A stretch of 27,789 nt of DNA from an uncultured Oscillibacter sp. GTDB taxonomy: Bacteria > Bacillota > Clostridia > Oscillospirales > Oscillospiraceae. The stretch spans positions 1-27,789 of the forward strand of contig NZ_UQXD01000034.1 in assembly GCF_900544955.1 (NCBI RefSeq), given 5' to 3'. Positions 1 to 8,021 of this stretch are shown piece by piece (positions within the stretch are counted from its first letter, which is position 1; the number at the start of each line of letters is the position of its first letter). The position numbers and the translations under genes were made by a program. The notes below the pieces were generated by a model. The model ran no database searches. It had not been told where the DNA came from and saw only the letters and a list, made by a program, of their open reading frames with translations.

Positions 1-1124
1 TGCTGCAAGTGGCCGCGCTGCTGCGGGACCACTGCGGCGCCGACGCCGCGGCGGCCCGGGTGGGGGACGCCCACTTCGCCGTGCTGCGCCGGACCGCCGG
101 CGGCGGGGAGCTGACCGTCTGGCTGAACACCCTCTTCTCCCTCCTCCACCGGGTGGACCAGGACCCAGCCGCCGGGCGCCGCAGCCTGGAAATCCACGCG
201 GGGGTCTATGAGCTGACCCCCGCGGACCGGGACGCCGCCGCGGCGCTGTTCAACGCGGAGCAGGGCTGCTGGCAGGCCCGGGAGGCGGGGAAGGACTATC
301 TCCTGGCCGGGGCCTCCCTCCTCAGTGCCTCCCATCAGCTCTCCAGGGACCTGTGGGAGAGCCGGCAGGCCCTGGACGAGCGCCAGTTCCGCCTCTTCCT
401 CCAGCCCATCACCGACGCCCGCACCGGCAGCATCTACGGGGCGGAGGCTCTGGTGCGCTGGCAGCACCCCCGCCGGGGGCTGCTGGGGCCGGACCAGTTC
501 ATCGGCACCATGGAGCGGGAGGGCACCATTCAGCAGCTGGACTTCTACATGTTCGAAGAGGTCTGCCGCCTGCTGGCGTCACTGTCCCGGGAGGGGCTGG
601 GGCGGCTACTGGTCTCCTGCAACCTCTCCGCCCAGACCATCGACACGGCGGAGTGCTTTCCCCGCCTCCGCGGGATTCTGGAGCGGTACGACTTCCCCCG
701 GGGCAATTTGATTGTGGAGATCACGGAGAGCGTCCTCTCCCGCAGCCCGGAGACCCGCCTGGAAAACATCCGGGCGCTGCGGCACCTGGGCCTGCGCCTG
801 GCCCTGGACGACTTCGGCAGCGGCTACACCTCCTTCAGCGACCTGTCCCTCCACGCCTACGACTACGTGAAACTGGACCGCAGCCTGCTGGAGGACTCCG
901 GTGACGCCGACCGCCAGACCACCCTCTCCGGCCTCATCGACTTCAGCCACCGGCTGGGCCTCCGGGTCCTGTGCGAGGGGGTGGAGAAGGAGGCCCAGGC
1001 GGACCTCCTGGGACGCCTGGGCTGCGATTTGATGCAGGGCTACTACTTCTGCCGCCCCCTCCCCGCGGAGGAGGCCCGCCGGTTCTTTCTGCGCGAACCC
1101 GGCAAAAACGAAACCTTGCATTGA
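1..1124 (+). CDS. EAL-domain c-di-GMP phosphodiesterase, 5' truncated, with degenerate GGDEF
   Basis: The frame is open to the left edge, so the N-terminus lies outside; about 373 residues are visible. The first ~100 residues resemble the second half of a GGDEF domain in which the signature is replaced by GDAHFAVL, so diguanylate cyclase activity is unlikely. From about residue 125 there is a full EAL domain. The motifs seen are EALVRW, CNLSAQT, VEITES, LDDFGSGYTS, VKLD, CEGVE and MQGYYFCRPL, which cover the known metal- and substrate-binding positions of active EAL phosphodiesterases that cut c-di-GMP to pGpG. No membrane segment is visible in this part. It is followed by a solute-binding lipoprotein and a second GGDEF-EAL protein on the same strand. 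An own promoter for the next gene overlaps its stop codon, so co-transcription is possible but not needed. Family assignment is firm; activity is inferred from motif conservation. Confidence 0.93.
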   Translation, partial: LQVAALLRDHCGADAAAARVGDAHFAVLRRTAGGGELTVWLNTLFSLLHRVDQDPAAGRRSLEIHAGVYELTPADRDAAAALFNAEQGCWQAREAGKDYLLAGASLLSASHQLSRDLWESRQALDERQFRLFLQPITDARTGSIYGAEALVRWQHPRRGLLGPDQFIGTMEREGTIQQLDFYMFEEVCRLLASLSREGLGRLLVSCNLSAQTIDTAECFPRLRGILERYDFPRGNLIVEITESVLSRSPETRLENIRALRHLGLRLALDDFGSGYTSFSDLSLHAYDYVKLDRSLLEDSGDADRQTTLSGLIDFSHRLGLRVLCEGVEKEAQADLLGRLGCDLMQGYYFCRPLPAEEARRFFLREPGKNETLH

Positions 1125-1149
1125 ATTCTCCCGGGTTTTCTAGTATGAT
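1121..1149 (+). promoter_or_regulatory. SigA-type promoter of the solute-binding protein gene
   Basis: TTGAAT at 1121-1126, a 17-bp spacer and TATGAT at 1144-1149. The -35 box overlaps the TGA stop of the upstream EAL gene. The predicted leader is about 65 nt. Confidence 0.6.
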
Positions 1150-1222
1150 GGGTGCAGGCCGCCAAAATTTTCCGCTTCCGGCCTGCAATGCCGCCGTCAG
1201 GCGGTGAGAAAGGACGCTTGCT

Positions 1223-2644
1223 ATGAAACGATTTCCCCTTCGGGCGGCCGCCGCGGCCCTCGCCCTGGCGCTGCTGTCCGGCTGCGGACAGTCCGTCCCC
1301 GCCTCTCCGGTCTCCCTCACCGTCTGGACCTACTACAACGGCGACCAGCTGACGGCCTTCAACGGTCTGGTGGACCTCTTCAACCAGACCGTGGGCACGG
1401 AGCAGGGCATCTACGTGGAGTCCTCCAGTTACGGCTCCGTGGAGGACCTGCAAGACAGCGTGCTCTCCGCCGCGGCCCAGGAGCCCGGCGCCCGGAACAT
1501 GCCCAACATCTTCGCCGCCTACGCCGACACCGCCTACGCCCTGGACCAGATGGGCCAGGTGGTGGACCTCCAGAACTACCTGACCCAGGAGGAGCTGGAC
1601 CAGTACGTGGACAGCTACCTGACGGAGGGCAGCTTCTCCGGCGACGGCAGCATCCAGATTTTCCCCACCGCCAAATCCACGGAGCTGCTGCTCCTCAACG
1701 CCACCGACTGGGCCCCCTTCGCCCAGGCCACCGGCGCCACGCTGGAGCAGCTCTCCACCATGGAGGGGCTGGTGGAGACGGCGGAGGCCTATTACAACTG
1801 GACCGACAGCGCCACCCCCGCCCCCAACGACGGCAAGGCCTTCTTCGGCTGGGACGCCATGGCCAACTACATGCTGGTGGGGGCCATGCAGATGGGCACG
1901 GAGATCTTCTCCGTCTCCCAGGGGCACATGACCCTGCACTTCCCCAAGGAGACCGCCCGCCGGCTGTGGGAGAACTTCTACGTCCCCTTCGTCAAGGGCT
2001 ACTTTGAGGCCTCCGGCCGCTTCCGCAGCGACGGCGTGAAAACCGGCGCCATCATCTCCTTTGTGGGCTCCTCCTCCGGCGCCACCTTCTTCCCCACCCA
2101 GGTGATCGTCAACGACACGGAGAGCTATCCCATCGAGATGCAGGTCCTGCCGGTGCCCCGGTTCCGGGGCGGCGAGGCCGTGGCAGTGCAGCAGGGCGCC
2201 GGCATGGTGGTAACCAAGGGCTCAGAGGAGGAAATCCGGGCGTCGGTGGAGTTCCTCAAGTGGTTCACCAGCCCGGAGCACAACATCACCTTCTCCGTGG
2301 AGTCCGGCTATCTGCCCGTCACCAAGGCCGGCAGCCAGATGGACGCCATCCTCGCCAGCGGCGTGGAGATCAACGGCGTGATGGAGCAGATCCTCACCGT
2401 GGCGGTGGACACCGTGAACCAGCAGCGCCTCTACACCCCCAAGGCCTTCCCCGGCGGCACCGACGCCCGGGCCATTTTGGAGCACACTCTGCGGGACCGG
2501 GCCACCGCCGACCGGGAGGTGGTCCTGGAGGGGCTGGCCCAGGGGCAGGGCCTGGAGGAGGCCGCCGCCCCCTTCGTCTCCGACGCCTCCTTTGAGGCCT
2601 GGTACCAGACCCTGCTGGCACAGCTCCAGCCCTTTGCGGGCTGA
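1223..2644 (+). CDS. Extracellular solute-binding lipoprotein (ABC-type SBP family 1-like)
   Basis: 473 residues. The N-terminus is a lipoprotein signal: positive MKRFPLR, an alanine/leucine core, then the lipobox LLSGC with Cys21 as the lipidation site. The mature part starts with SLTVWTYYNG, the usual first strand of family 1 solute-binding proteins, and the length fits that family (400-500). It should sit on the outer face of the cytoplasmic membrane and bind a small solute, perhaps a sugar or oligosaccharide; the ligand cannot be read from sequence. The ATG at 1223 follows a GAAAGGA ribosome binding site. No permease or ATPase gene is next to it. Instead it lies between two EAL-domain genes, with the GGDEF-EAL gene starting within about 50 nt of its stop. 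That context suggests a sensory partner for c-di-GMP signalling rather than, or as well as, a transporter subunit (inference). Confidence 0.88.
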   Translation: MKRFPLRAAAAALALALLSGCGQSVPASPVSLTVWTYYNGDQLTAFNGLVDLFNQTVGTEQGIYVESSSYGSVEDLQDSVLSAAAQEPGARNMPNIFAAYADTAYALDQMGQVVDLQNYLTQEELDQYVDSYLTEGSFSGDGSIQIFPTAKSTELLLLNATDWAPFAQATGATLEQLSTMEGLVETAEAYYNWTDSATPAPNDGKAFFGWDAMANYMLVGAMQMGTEIFSVSQGHMTLHFPKETARRLWENFYVPFVKGYFEASGRFRSDGVKTGAIISFVGSSSGATFFPTQVIVNDTESYPIEMQVLPVPRFRGGEAVAVQQGAGMVVTKGSEEEIRASVEFLKWFTSPEHNITFSVESGYLPVTKAGSQMDAILASGVEINGVMEQILTVAVDTVNQQRLYTPKAFPGGTDARAILEHTLRDRATADREVVLEGLAQGQGLEEAAAPFVSDASFEAWYQTLLAQLQPFAG

Positions 2645-2691
2645 GCGGCGCCCTATACCATACGATACGATAAAGACTGGTGATGACAGCG

Positions 2692-5676
2692 ATGCACGAG
2701 AAGCCGAAAAGTAAATCCCTCTTCCGCACCCTCCTGCTCCCGCTGCTCTCTGTGCTGGCAGCGGAGGCGGCGCTTCTGCTGCTCAGCATCCCCTTCACCG
2801 GCATCAGCACCCGGCTGGACCAGAAATACCGGGACACCCTGTCCCAGCAGGTGTCCAACCGGGCCTCCTACCTGGAAAACTACATGGTCCACAACTGGTC
2901 CAACCTCTCCGTCCTGGCCTCGGACATCACCTCCGCCGTGCAGGACCGGCTGGCGGACGGCAGGCTGTCTCTGGAGGAGCTGTGCACCAGCGGGGGCGGC
3001 TGCTCCGCGCTGCTGCTGGACATCAGCGACGAGCTGATCTCCACCCTCTATGCCAGGCAGGTCAACGGCATCTACGTCATCTTCAACACCGCCGACCCCG
3101 CTTCCCTCCCCCAGGGGAGCGCCCTGCCCGGGCTGTACATCCGGGACCTGGACCCGGTCTCTCCCCCCTCCTCCCGGAACAACGATTTGCTGCTGGAACG
3201 CGCCCCCATTGAGGTGGTCAGCGCCATCTCCATCGCCACGGACAGCGGCTGGCAGCCCATGTTCTCCTACAGCCCGGAGGACGCCTATTTCACCCAGCCC
3301 TTCCAGACCGCCTACCACGCCGGAGTCTCCGCCGCGGACGCCGCCCTGTGCGGCTACTGGACCTCCGGCCTCTACACCCTGGGCAGCGGCGACCGCTCCG
3401 CCCTGTCCTACTCCATCCCCCTGATTCTGGACGACGGGACGGTCTGCGGCGTGCTGGGCGTGGAGCTGCTCACCGACTATCTCTACACCCTCCTGCCCTA
3501 CCGGGAGCTGCTGGAGACCCAGCAGGGCGCGTACCTGCTGGCCGTGGAGGGAGAGGCGGAGAACACCGTGGTCCCCGTACTCTCCAACGGCAACCTCTTC
3601 TCCCGGCCCCTGCCCGCCGAATCCCTGTCCCTGGTCCCCCAGAGCGATGCCTGCTACACGCTGGAAAAAGAGGGGCGGGACTACTTCATCTCCGCCCAGT
3701 CTCTGTCCCTGTACCCCAGCGCCTCCCCCTTCTCCGGCCAGAGCTGGACGCTCCTGGGCATGGTCCGCTCGGACCAGCTCTTCGCCTTCTCCAAGGAGAT
3801 CACCCACCTGCTGGCCACCGCCGCCTTTTTGACGCTGCTTGCCGGCGCGGTGTGCAGCATTCTGGTCAGCCGCCGGCTGGCCAGGCCCATCTCCCGCCTG
3901 TCCCAGGAGATCGTCCGCGCCCAGCGCCGCCAAAACGGCGTCCCCACCCTCCCCGGCACCGGCATCACCGAGATCGACCAGCTGTCCGACGCCTTCACTC
4001 AGATGAGCCGGGAGGTGGTGGACGTGTCCACCAAGTTTCTGCGGATCATGGACATGGCCAGCATCGAGCTGGGGGGCTACGAGCTGCGGGAGTCCACCGG
4101 CAGCGTCTATGTGACGGACAACTTCTTCTCCCTGATGGGCATGGACAGCGTGGACACCGCCGCCCTTAGCGCCGCCCGCTTCAGTGAGCTGCTGGACCAG
4201 CGGCGCCGCGCCCTCCAGGTCACCGCCTTCCCCGACGGCAGCCAGCTCTATACCATCCCCCTGCCCGACGGCGGCGTGCGCTATCTCCGCTTTGAGAGCA
4301 CCCGGGAGGGCGAGCGCATGGTGGGCCTGGTGGAGGATGTCACCGCCGCCACGCTGGAGCGGCTCCGCATCGAGTACGAGCGGGACTACGACGCCCTCAC
4401 CGGCCTGTACAGCCGCCGGGCCTTCTACCGGGAGGCGGGCAAGCTCTTCGCCCACCCGGACCGGCTGGGCCACGCCGCGCTGCTGATGCTGGACCTGGAC
4501 GACCTGAAGGGCACCAACGACCGCTTCGGCCACGACTGGGGCGACCAGTACATCCGCAAGGCGGCGGAGTGCTTCTCCGCCAGCATTCCCCCCGGCACAC
4601 TGTGCGCCCGGGTCTCCGGCGACGAGTTCTACATCCTCTACCACGGCTTCTCCGACCGCAGCAGCATCCGCGACGCCGTCCAGAAGCTGATGGAGACCGT
4701 CCACGCCGCCAGCATCCCCCTGCCCGGCGGCGATCCCCTCCCCGTCAGCGCCTCCGGCGGCGTGGCCTGGTACCCCGAGGACAGCCGCCAGCTGAGCGAG
4801 CTGATGAAGTACGCGGACTTCGCCATGTACCAGATCAAGGATGTGCAGAAGGGCGGGGTGGCGGAATTCGACCAGACCCTCTACAACCAGGACGCCTACC
4901 GCCTCCAGAGCCGCCGGGAGCTGAAGCAGCTGCTGGAGCAAGAGCTGGTGTCCTACCACTTCCAGTCCATCTTCCACGCCCGCACCGGCGAGATGCCGGC
5001 CTGCGAGGCTCTGATGCGGGTGGCGCTGCCCGCGCTGAACGACCCCGCCGCCGTGCTGCGCCTGGCAAAGGCGGAGGGCTGCTTGCACCAGGTGGAGCGG
5101 CTGACCATGTTCAAGGCCGCCGAGGCCTACCAGTCCCTGCTGGACCGGGGGCTGGTGCCGCCGGACATGCTGCTGTTCGTCAACTCCCTGGCCAGCCAGC
5201 GCCTGACGGACGAGGAGTTCGACGACTTCCACAGCCGCTTCCGCGCCCTGCTGCCCCACATGGTGGCGGAGATCACCGAGGAGGAGTCCATCGATCTGGA
5301 GGCCCTGGAGAGCAAGCGCAGGGCCCTGGACTTCTCCGGCATGTTCGCCCTGGACGACTACGGCAGCGGCTATAACAGCGAGAAAAACCTCCTGGAGCTG
5401 AACCCCAAATTCGTCAAGGTGGACATGGCCTTCATCCGGGGCATCGACACCAGCGTGGACCGGCGCCAGCTGGTGGCCAGCCTGGTGGCCTACGCCCACG
5501 AGCGGGAGATGTACGTGGTGGCGGAGGGCATCGAGACCGCCAGCGAGCTGCTGACGGTGCTGGAGCTGGGCGTGGACCTGCTCCAGGGCTTCTTCCTGGC
5601 CCAGCCCGCCCCCGCCCCGGAGCCCATCTCCCCCGCGGCGCTGGAGATCATCCGGACCTTCGCCCGGCGGTCCTGA
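2692..5676 (+). CDS. Membrane-anchored sensor with GGDEF and EAL domains
   Basis: About 994 residues from the ATG at 2692. In-frame starts at 2680 (GTG) and 2683 (ATG) are possible, but GGTGAT lies 7 nt before 2692; the ribosome site is weak for all three. Order of parts: transmembrane helix near 9-33; an extracytoplasmic region of ~335 residues, probably a Cache-like sensor; a second helix near 371-393; a HAMP-like linker containing RPISRLSQEI; a possible PAS-like segment; a GGDEF domain with SGDEF at 642-646; and an EAL domain. The EAL domain keeps EAL at 772-774, NS, EITEEE, DDYGSGY from about 888, VKVD, AEGIE and QGFF. Both catalytic halves therefore look intact, so it could make and degrade c-di-GMP, with the outside domain setting the balance. 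The gap to the preceding lipoprotein stop is 47 nt without a clear terminator, so the two are probably co-transcribed and may sense together. Confidence 0.92.
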   Translation: MHEKPKSKSLFRTLLLPLLSVLAAEAALLLLSIPFTGISTRLDQKYRDTLSQQVSNRASYLENYMVHNWSNLSVLASDITSAVQDRLADGRLSLEELCTSGGGCSALLLDISDELISTLYARQVNGIYVIFNTADPASLPQGSALPGLYIRDLDPVSPPSSRNNDLLLERAPIEVVSAISIATDSGWQPMFSYSPEDAYFTQPFQTAYHAGVSAADAALCGYWTSGLYTLGSGDRSALSYSIPLILDDGTVCGVLGVELLTDYLYTLLPYRELLETQQGAYLLAVEGEAENTVVPVLSNGNLFSRPLPAESLSLVPQSDACYTLEKEGRDYFISAQSLSLYPSASPFSGQSWTLLGMVRSDQLFAFSKEITHLLATAAFLTLLAGAVCSILVSRRLARPISRLSQEIVRAQRRQNGVPTLPGTGITEIDQLSDAFTQMSREVVDVSTKFLRIMDMASIELGGYELRESTGSVYVTDNFFSLMGMDSVDTAALSAARFSELLDQRRRALQVTAFPDGSQLYTIPLPDGGVRYLRFESTREGERMVGLVEDVTAATLERLRIEYERDYDALTGLYSRRAFYREAGKLFAHPDRLGHAALLMLDLDDLKGTNDRFGHDWGDQYIRKAAECFSASIPPGTLCARVSGDEFYILYHGFSDRSSIRDAVQKLMETVHAASIPLPGGDPLPVSASGGVAWYPEDSRQLSELMKYADFAMYQIKDVQKGGVAEFDQTLYNQDAYRLQSRRELKQLLEQELVSYHFQSIFHARTGEMPACEALMRVALPALNDPAAVLRLAKAEGCLHQVERLTMFKAAEAYQSLLDRGLVPPDMLLFVNSLASQRLTDEEFDDFHSRFRALLPHMVAEITEEESIDLEALESKRRALDFSGMFALDDYGSGYNSEKNLLELNPKFVKVDMAFIRGIDTSVDRRQLVASLVAYAHEREMYVVAEGIETASELLTVLELGVDLLQGFFLAQPAPAPEPISPAALEIIRTFARRS

Positions 5677-5689
5677 GCTCTCTCCCCCC

Positions 5690-5716
5690 GCGCCGGCCGC
5701 TTGCTGCGCCCGGCGC
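5690..5716 (+). terminator. Possible hairpin terminator after the GGDEF-EAL gene
   Basis: Arms GCGCCGGCCGC and GCGCCCGGCGC around TTGCT, with one mismatch, 14 nt past the stop. There is no U-tract, so termination is uncertain. Confidence 0.3.
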
Positions 5717-5723
5717 CGCGCCG

Positions 5724-5752
5724 TTGCATTCCGGCTTACCAAGTGGTATACT
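5724..5752 (+). promoter_or_regulatory. SigA-type promoter of the Rrf2 regulator gene
   Basis: TTGCAT at 5724-5729, a 17-bp spacer and TATACT at 5747-5752, giving a leader of about 18 nt before the start codon. The 20-bp motif shared by the cysK and nifS promoters is not found here. Confidence 0.65.
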
Positions 5753-5776
5753 GGGTCATCAGCGGAGGTGAACGAC

Positions 5777-6202
5777 ATGCTGATTTCCACAAAGGGCCGG
5801 TACGCCCTCCGGGTCCTGGTGGACCTGGCCGAGCACCCGTCCGACGGCTGGATTCCCCTGAAGGAGATTGCCCGGCGGCAGGAGATTTCGGAGAAGTACC
5901 TGGAGCTCATATTGAAATCCCTGGTGCGGGGCGGGATCCTCACCGGCGTGCGGGGCAAGGGCGGCGGCTACCGGCTGAACGGCCCGCCGGAGCAGTACAC
6001 CGTAGGCGCCATCCTGCGCCTGACGGAGGAGTCCCTGGCGCCGGTGGCCTGCCTGAGCCGGGACGCGGCCCCCTGCCCCCGGGCGGCGGCGTGCCGGACC
6101 CGGGACCTCTGGGACGGGCTGGATCAGGTGGTTCGCACCTACCTGGACAGCCGCACCCTCGCCGACCTGATGGCCGCCCCGCCCGACGGGGACGGCCTTT
6201 GA
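5777..6202 (+). CDS. Rrf2-family transcriptional regulator (IscR/CymR-like) with three cysteines
   Basis: 141 residues. The start is the ATG at 5777, preceded by GGAGGTG with 6 nt spacing, which gives the family-typical N-terminus MLISTKGRYALR; the upstream GTG at 5768 lies within the ribosome site. A winged helix spans about 1-70, with the wing VRGKGGGYRL at 58-67. In the C-terminal half Cys92, Cys100 and Cys106 followed by RTRDLW resemble the cluster-binding loop of IscR (Cys92, 98, 104), so it may bind an Fe-S cluster. The gene is followed by its own strong terminator and then by cysK. In Bacillus the Rrf2 protein CymR controls cysteine genes and binds CysK; in other bacteria IscR controls Fe-S assembly genes. 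The neighbourhood here supports a regulator of cysteine and/or Fe-S supply, perhaps acting at the shared motif at cysK and nifS. Confidence 0.9.
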   Translation: MLISTKGRYALRVLVDLAEHPSDGWIPLKEIARRQEISEKYLELILKSLVRGGILTGVRGKGGGYRLNGPPEQYTVGAILRLTEESLAPVACLSRDAAPCPRAAACRTRDLWDGLDQVVRTYLDSRTLADLMAAPPDGDGL

Positions 6203-6208
6203 CCCGGC

Positions 6209-6249
6209 GCGCCCGGCGGAAGGAAAACCTTCCGCCGGGCGCCTTTTTT
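6209..6249 (+). terminator. Rho-independent terminator of the Rrf2 gene
   Basis: A perfect 15-bp stem (6209-6223 with 6228-6242), AAAA loop, then C and a run of six T starting at 6244. It lies 6 nt after the stop codon. Confidence 0.93.
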
Positions 6250-6260
6250 CTCCGCGGCGC

Positions 6261-6289
6261 TTGACAAACCCGGGGTTCCGGCTTATAAT
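6261..6289 (+). promoter_or_regulatory. Consensus SigA promoter of cysK
   Basis: TTGACA at 6261-6266, exactly 17 bp, TATAAT at 6284-6289. This is a perfect match to the SigA consensus, which implies strong basal transcription and therefore probably repression as the means of control. The leader to the cysK start is about 110 nt. Confidence 0.88.
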
Positions 6290-6295
6290 CCCTAT

Positions 6296-6315
6296 TATCC
6301 TAGTTGAAAGATAGG
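6296..6315 (+). promoter_or_regulatory. Candidate operator shared with the nifS promoter
   Basis: TATCCTAGTTGAAAGATAGG begins 7 bp after the -10 box, over the expected transcription start. The nifS promoter carries TATCATAGTAAAAAGATAGG at 13713-13732, identical at 17 of 20 positions and with the same TATC...GATA inverted ends. It is a candidate binding site for the Rrf2 regulator encoded just upstream; the assignment is inference. Confidence 0.55.
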
Positions 6316-6405
6316 TAATTGAGATGCACCTGTTCCCCCCCGTCTTCCGATGTCGCCTCCTGTCCCCGCCGTTTGACCGAAACATTTGACAGGAGGAACT
6401 TTTTG

Positions 6406-7332
6406 ATGAGCCATATTTATACCTCAGCCGATCAGTTGGTCGGCCGCACGCCCCTGCTGGAGCTGACCCGCCTGGAGCAGGGCCTGGGGGCCCGGCTGCT
6501 GGTCAAGCTGGAATCCTTCAACCCCGCCGGGTCCGTAAAGGACCGCATCGCCAAGGCCATGCTGGACGACGCCGAGGCCAGAGGACTGCTGGGCCCCGGG
6601 TCCGTCATCGTCGAGCCCACCTCCGGCAACACCGGCATCGGCCTGGCCGCCGCGGCCGCCGTCCGGGGCTACCGCCTCATTCTGGTGATGCCGGAGACCA
6701 TGAGCGTGGAGCGCCGCCGGCTGATGAAGGCCTACGGCGCGGAGCTGGAGCTCACCGACGGGGCCAAGGGCATGAAGGGCGCCATCGCCCGGGCCGAGGA
6801 GCTGGCCGGGACGCTGCCCAACAGCTTTCTCCCCGGCCAGTTCGCCAATCCCGCCAACCCCGCCGTGCACCGCTCCACCACCGGCCCTGAAATCTGGGAG
6901 GACACCGATGGCCAGGTGGACCTCTTCGTGGCCGGCGTGGGCACCGGCGGCACCCTCACCGGCGTGGGCGGATATTTGAAGGAGCAAAATCCCCGTATCC
7001 GGGTGGTGGCGGTGGAGCCCGCCGCCTCCCCCGTCCTCAGCGGCGGCGCCGCCGGGCCCCACAAAATCCAGGGCATCGGCGCCGGCTTTGTCCCCCCGGT
7101 GCTGGACTCCGGCGTTTACGACGAGATTTTCCCCGTGGAAAACGAGGACGCCTTCGCCGCCGGGCGGCTGCTGGCCCGGCGGGAGGGGATTCTGGCGGGC
7201 ATCTCCTCCGGCGCGGCGGTGTGGGCCGCCATCCAGCTGGCCCGCCGGCCGGAGAACCGGGGCAAAACCCTGGTGGCCCTGCTGCCGGACACCGGCGAGC
7301 GCTATCTCTCCACCCCGCTGTTTGCGGAGTGA
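6406..7332 (+). CDS. cysK: Cysteine synthase (O-acetylserine sulfhydrylase)
   Basis: 308 residues, the usual CysK length. PLP enzyme that converts O-acetyl-L-serine and sulfide to L-cysteine in the cytoplasm. The PLP lysine is Lys45 in GSVKDRIA, the substrate loop is TSGNTG at 72-77, and the phosphate-binding glycine loop is GTGGT from 179. The start is the ATG at 6406, with AGGAGG at 6391-6396; an in-frame extension upstream runs through the leader and is not supported. It has a perfect consensus promoter and a likely operator, and follows an Rrf2 regulator gene, which fits sulfur-dependent control. Members of this family that work as cystathionine or phosphocysteine enzymes are hard to exclude, but the motifs and length favour CysK. 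Confidence 0.94.
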   Translation: MSHIYTSADQLVGRTPLLELTRLEQGLGARLLVKLESFNPAGSVKDRIAKAMLDDAEARGLLGPGSVIVEPTSGNTGIGLAAAAAVRGYRLILVMPETMSVERRRLMKAYGAELELTDGAKGMKGAIARAEELAGTLPNSFLPGQFANPANPAVHRSTTGPEIWEDTDGQVDLFVAGVGTGGTLTGVGGYLKEQNPRIRVVAVEPAASPVLSGGAAGPHKIQGIGAGFVPPVLDSGVYDEIFPVENEDAFAAGRLLARREGILAGISSGAAVWAAIQLARRPENRGKTLVALLPDTGERYLSTPLFAE

Positions 7333-7336
7333 ACCC

Positions 7337-7367
7337 TGGGCGGAACGGCACTTTGCCGTTCCGCCCA
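7337..7367 (+). terminator. Hairpin after cysK
   Basis: A perfect 14-bp stem (7337-7350 with 7354-7367) with a CTT loop, 4 nt after the stop. There is no T-run, so it may act as an mRNA 3' stabiliser or as a weak terminator. Confidence 0.5.
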
Positions 7368-7383
7368 ACCCGCGTTCCGGCGG

Positions 7384-7412
7384 TTGCATTTCCCGGCGGG
7401 GGACGGTACAAT
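7384..7412 (+). promoter_or_regulatory. SigA-type promoter of the yfcE-like gene
   Basis: TTGCAT at 7384-7389, a 17-bp spacer and TACAAT at 7407-7412, followed by an AAAGGAG ribosome site and the ATG at 7443. Confidence 0.65.
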
Positions 7413-7442
7413 AGGGCCATCCCACCAAAGGAGACTGTTTCC

Positions 7443-7985
7443 ATGAAACTGATGATCGCATCTGATCTCCACGGCTCCGCCCTGTACTGCCGCCGCCTGC
7501 TGGACGCCTTCCGCCGCTCGGGGGCGGAGCGGCTGGTGCTGCTGGGGGACCTCCTCTACCACGGCCCCCGGAACCCGCTGCCGGAGGGCTACGATCCCCC
7601 CGCCGTCACCGAACTTCTAAACGGCGCCGCCGGCCGCCTGCTGTGCGTCCGGGGAAACTGCGACGCCGACGTGGACCAGATGGTGCTCCGCTTCCCCATC
7701 CTGGCGGACTACGCCTTCCTGGCGGTGGACGGCCTCACCATCTGCGCCGCCCACGGCCACACCTGGGGGCCGGACAACCCGCCGCCCCTGTGCCCCGGGG
7801 ATCTGCTCCTCTGCGGCCACACCCACCTCCCCGTCCGCCGGGACTGCGGCGCCTTCACCTATCTGAATCCCGGCTCTCTGTCCCTGCCCAAGGAGGGCAC
7901 GCCTCACAGCTACCTGCTGCTGGAGGACGGCGCGTTCACCTGGCACGACCTGCTCAGCGGCGCCGCCTTCCAGCCCCTGAACTGA
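7443..7985 (+). CDS. yfcE: YfcE-like metallophosphoesterase
   Basis: 180 residues, matching the length of E. coli YfcE (a manganese-dependent phosphodiesterase active on model substrates; physiological substrate unknown). The calcineurin-like metal ligands appear in order: ASDLHG, LLGDLLYHGPRN, RGNCDADVDQM, AAHGHTW and CGHTHLP. No signal peptide is present, so it is cytoplasmic. AAAGGAG precedes the ATG. It is a single-gene unit with its own promoter and terminator, so the neighbours give no hint of its role. A shorter, more distant paralog lies on the opposite strand at 15934-16401. Confidence 0.9.
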   Translation: MKLMIASDLHGSALYCRRLLDAFRRSGAERLVLLGDLLYHGPRNPLPEGYDPPAVTELLNGAAGRLLCVRGNCDADVDQMVLRFPILADYAFLAVDGLTICAAHGHTWGPDNPPPLCPGDLLLCGHTHLPVRRDCGAFTYLNPGSLSLPKEGTPHSYLLLEDGAFTWHDLLSGAAFQPLN

Positions 7986-7993
7986 GCCGCAGA

Positions 7994-8021
7994 AAAAAGC
8001 CGCCCCTCCGGGCGGCTTTTT
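7994..8021 (+). terminator. Rho-independent terminator of the yfcE-like gene
   Basis: AAAAAGCCGCCC, loop CTCC, then GGGCGGCTTTTT. Bidirectional by composition (A-run before, T-run after). Confidence 0.9.

Noticed and set aside
2653..5958. A 1101-codon open frame on the minus strand opposite the GGDEF-EAL gene
   Set aside because: Its translation is a His/Gln/Val/Gly-rich shadow without domains, while the plus strand encodes clear GGDEF and EAL motifs. Long antisense frames are expected in DNA this rich in G+C.
6290..6405. T-box or S-box riboswitch in the cysK leader
   Set aside because: The leader is only about 110 nt, with no T-box sequence, no terminator/antiterminator pair and no SAM-riboswitch motifs.
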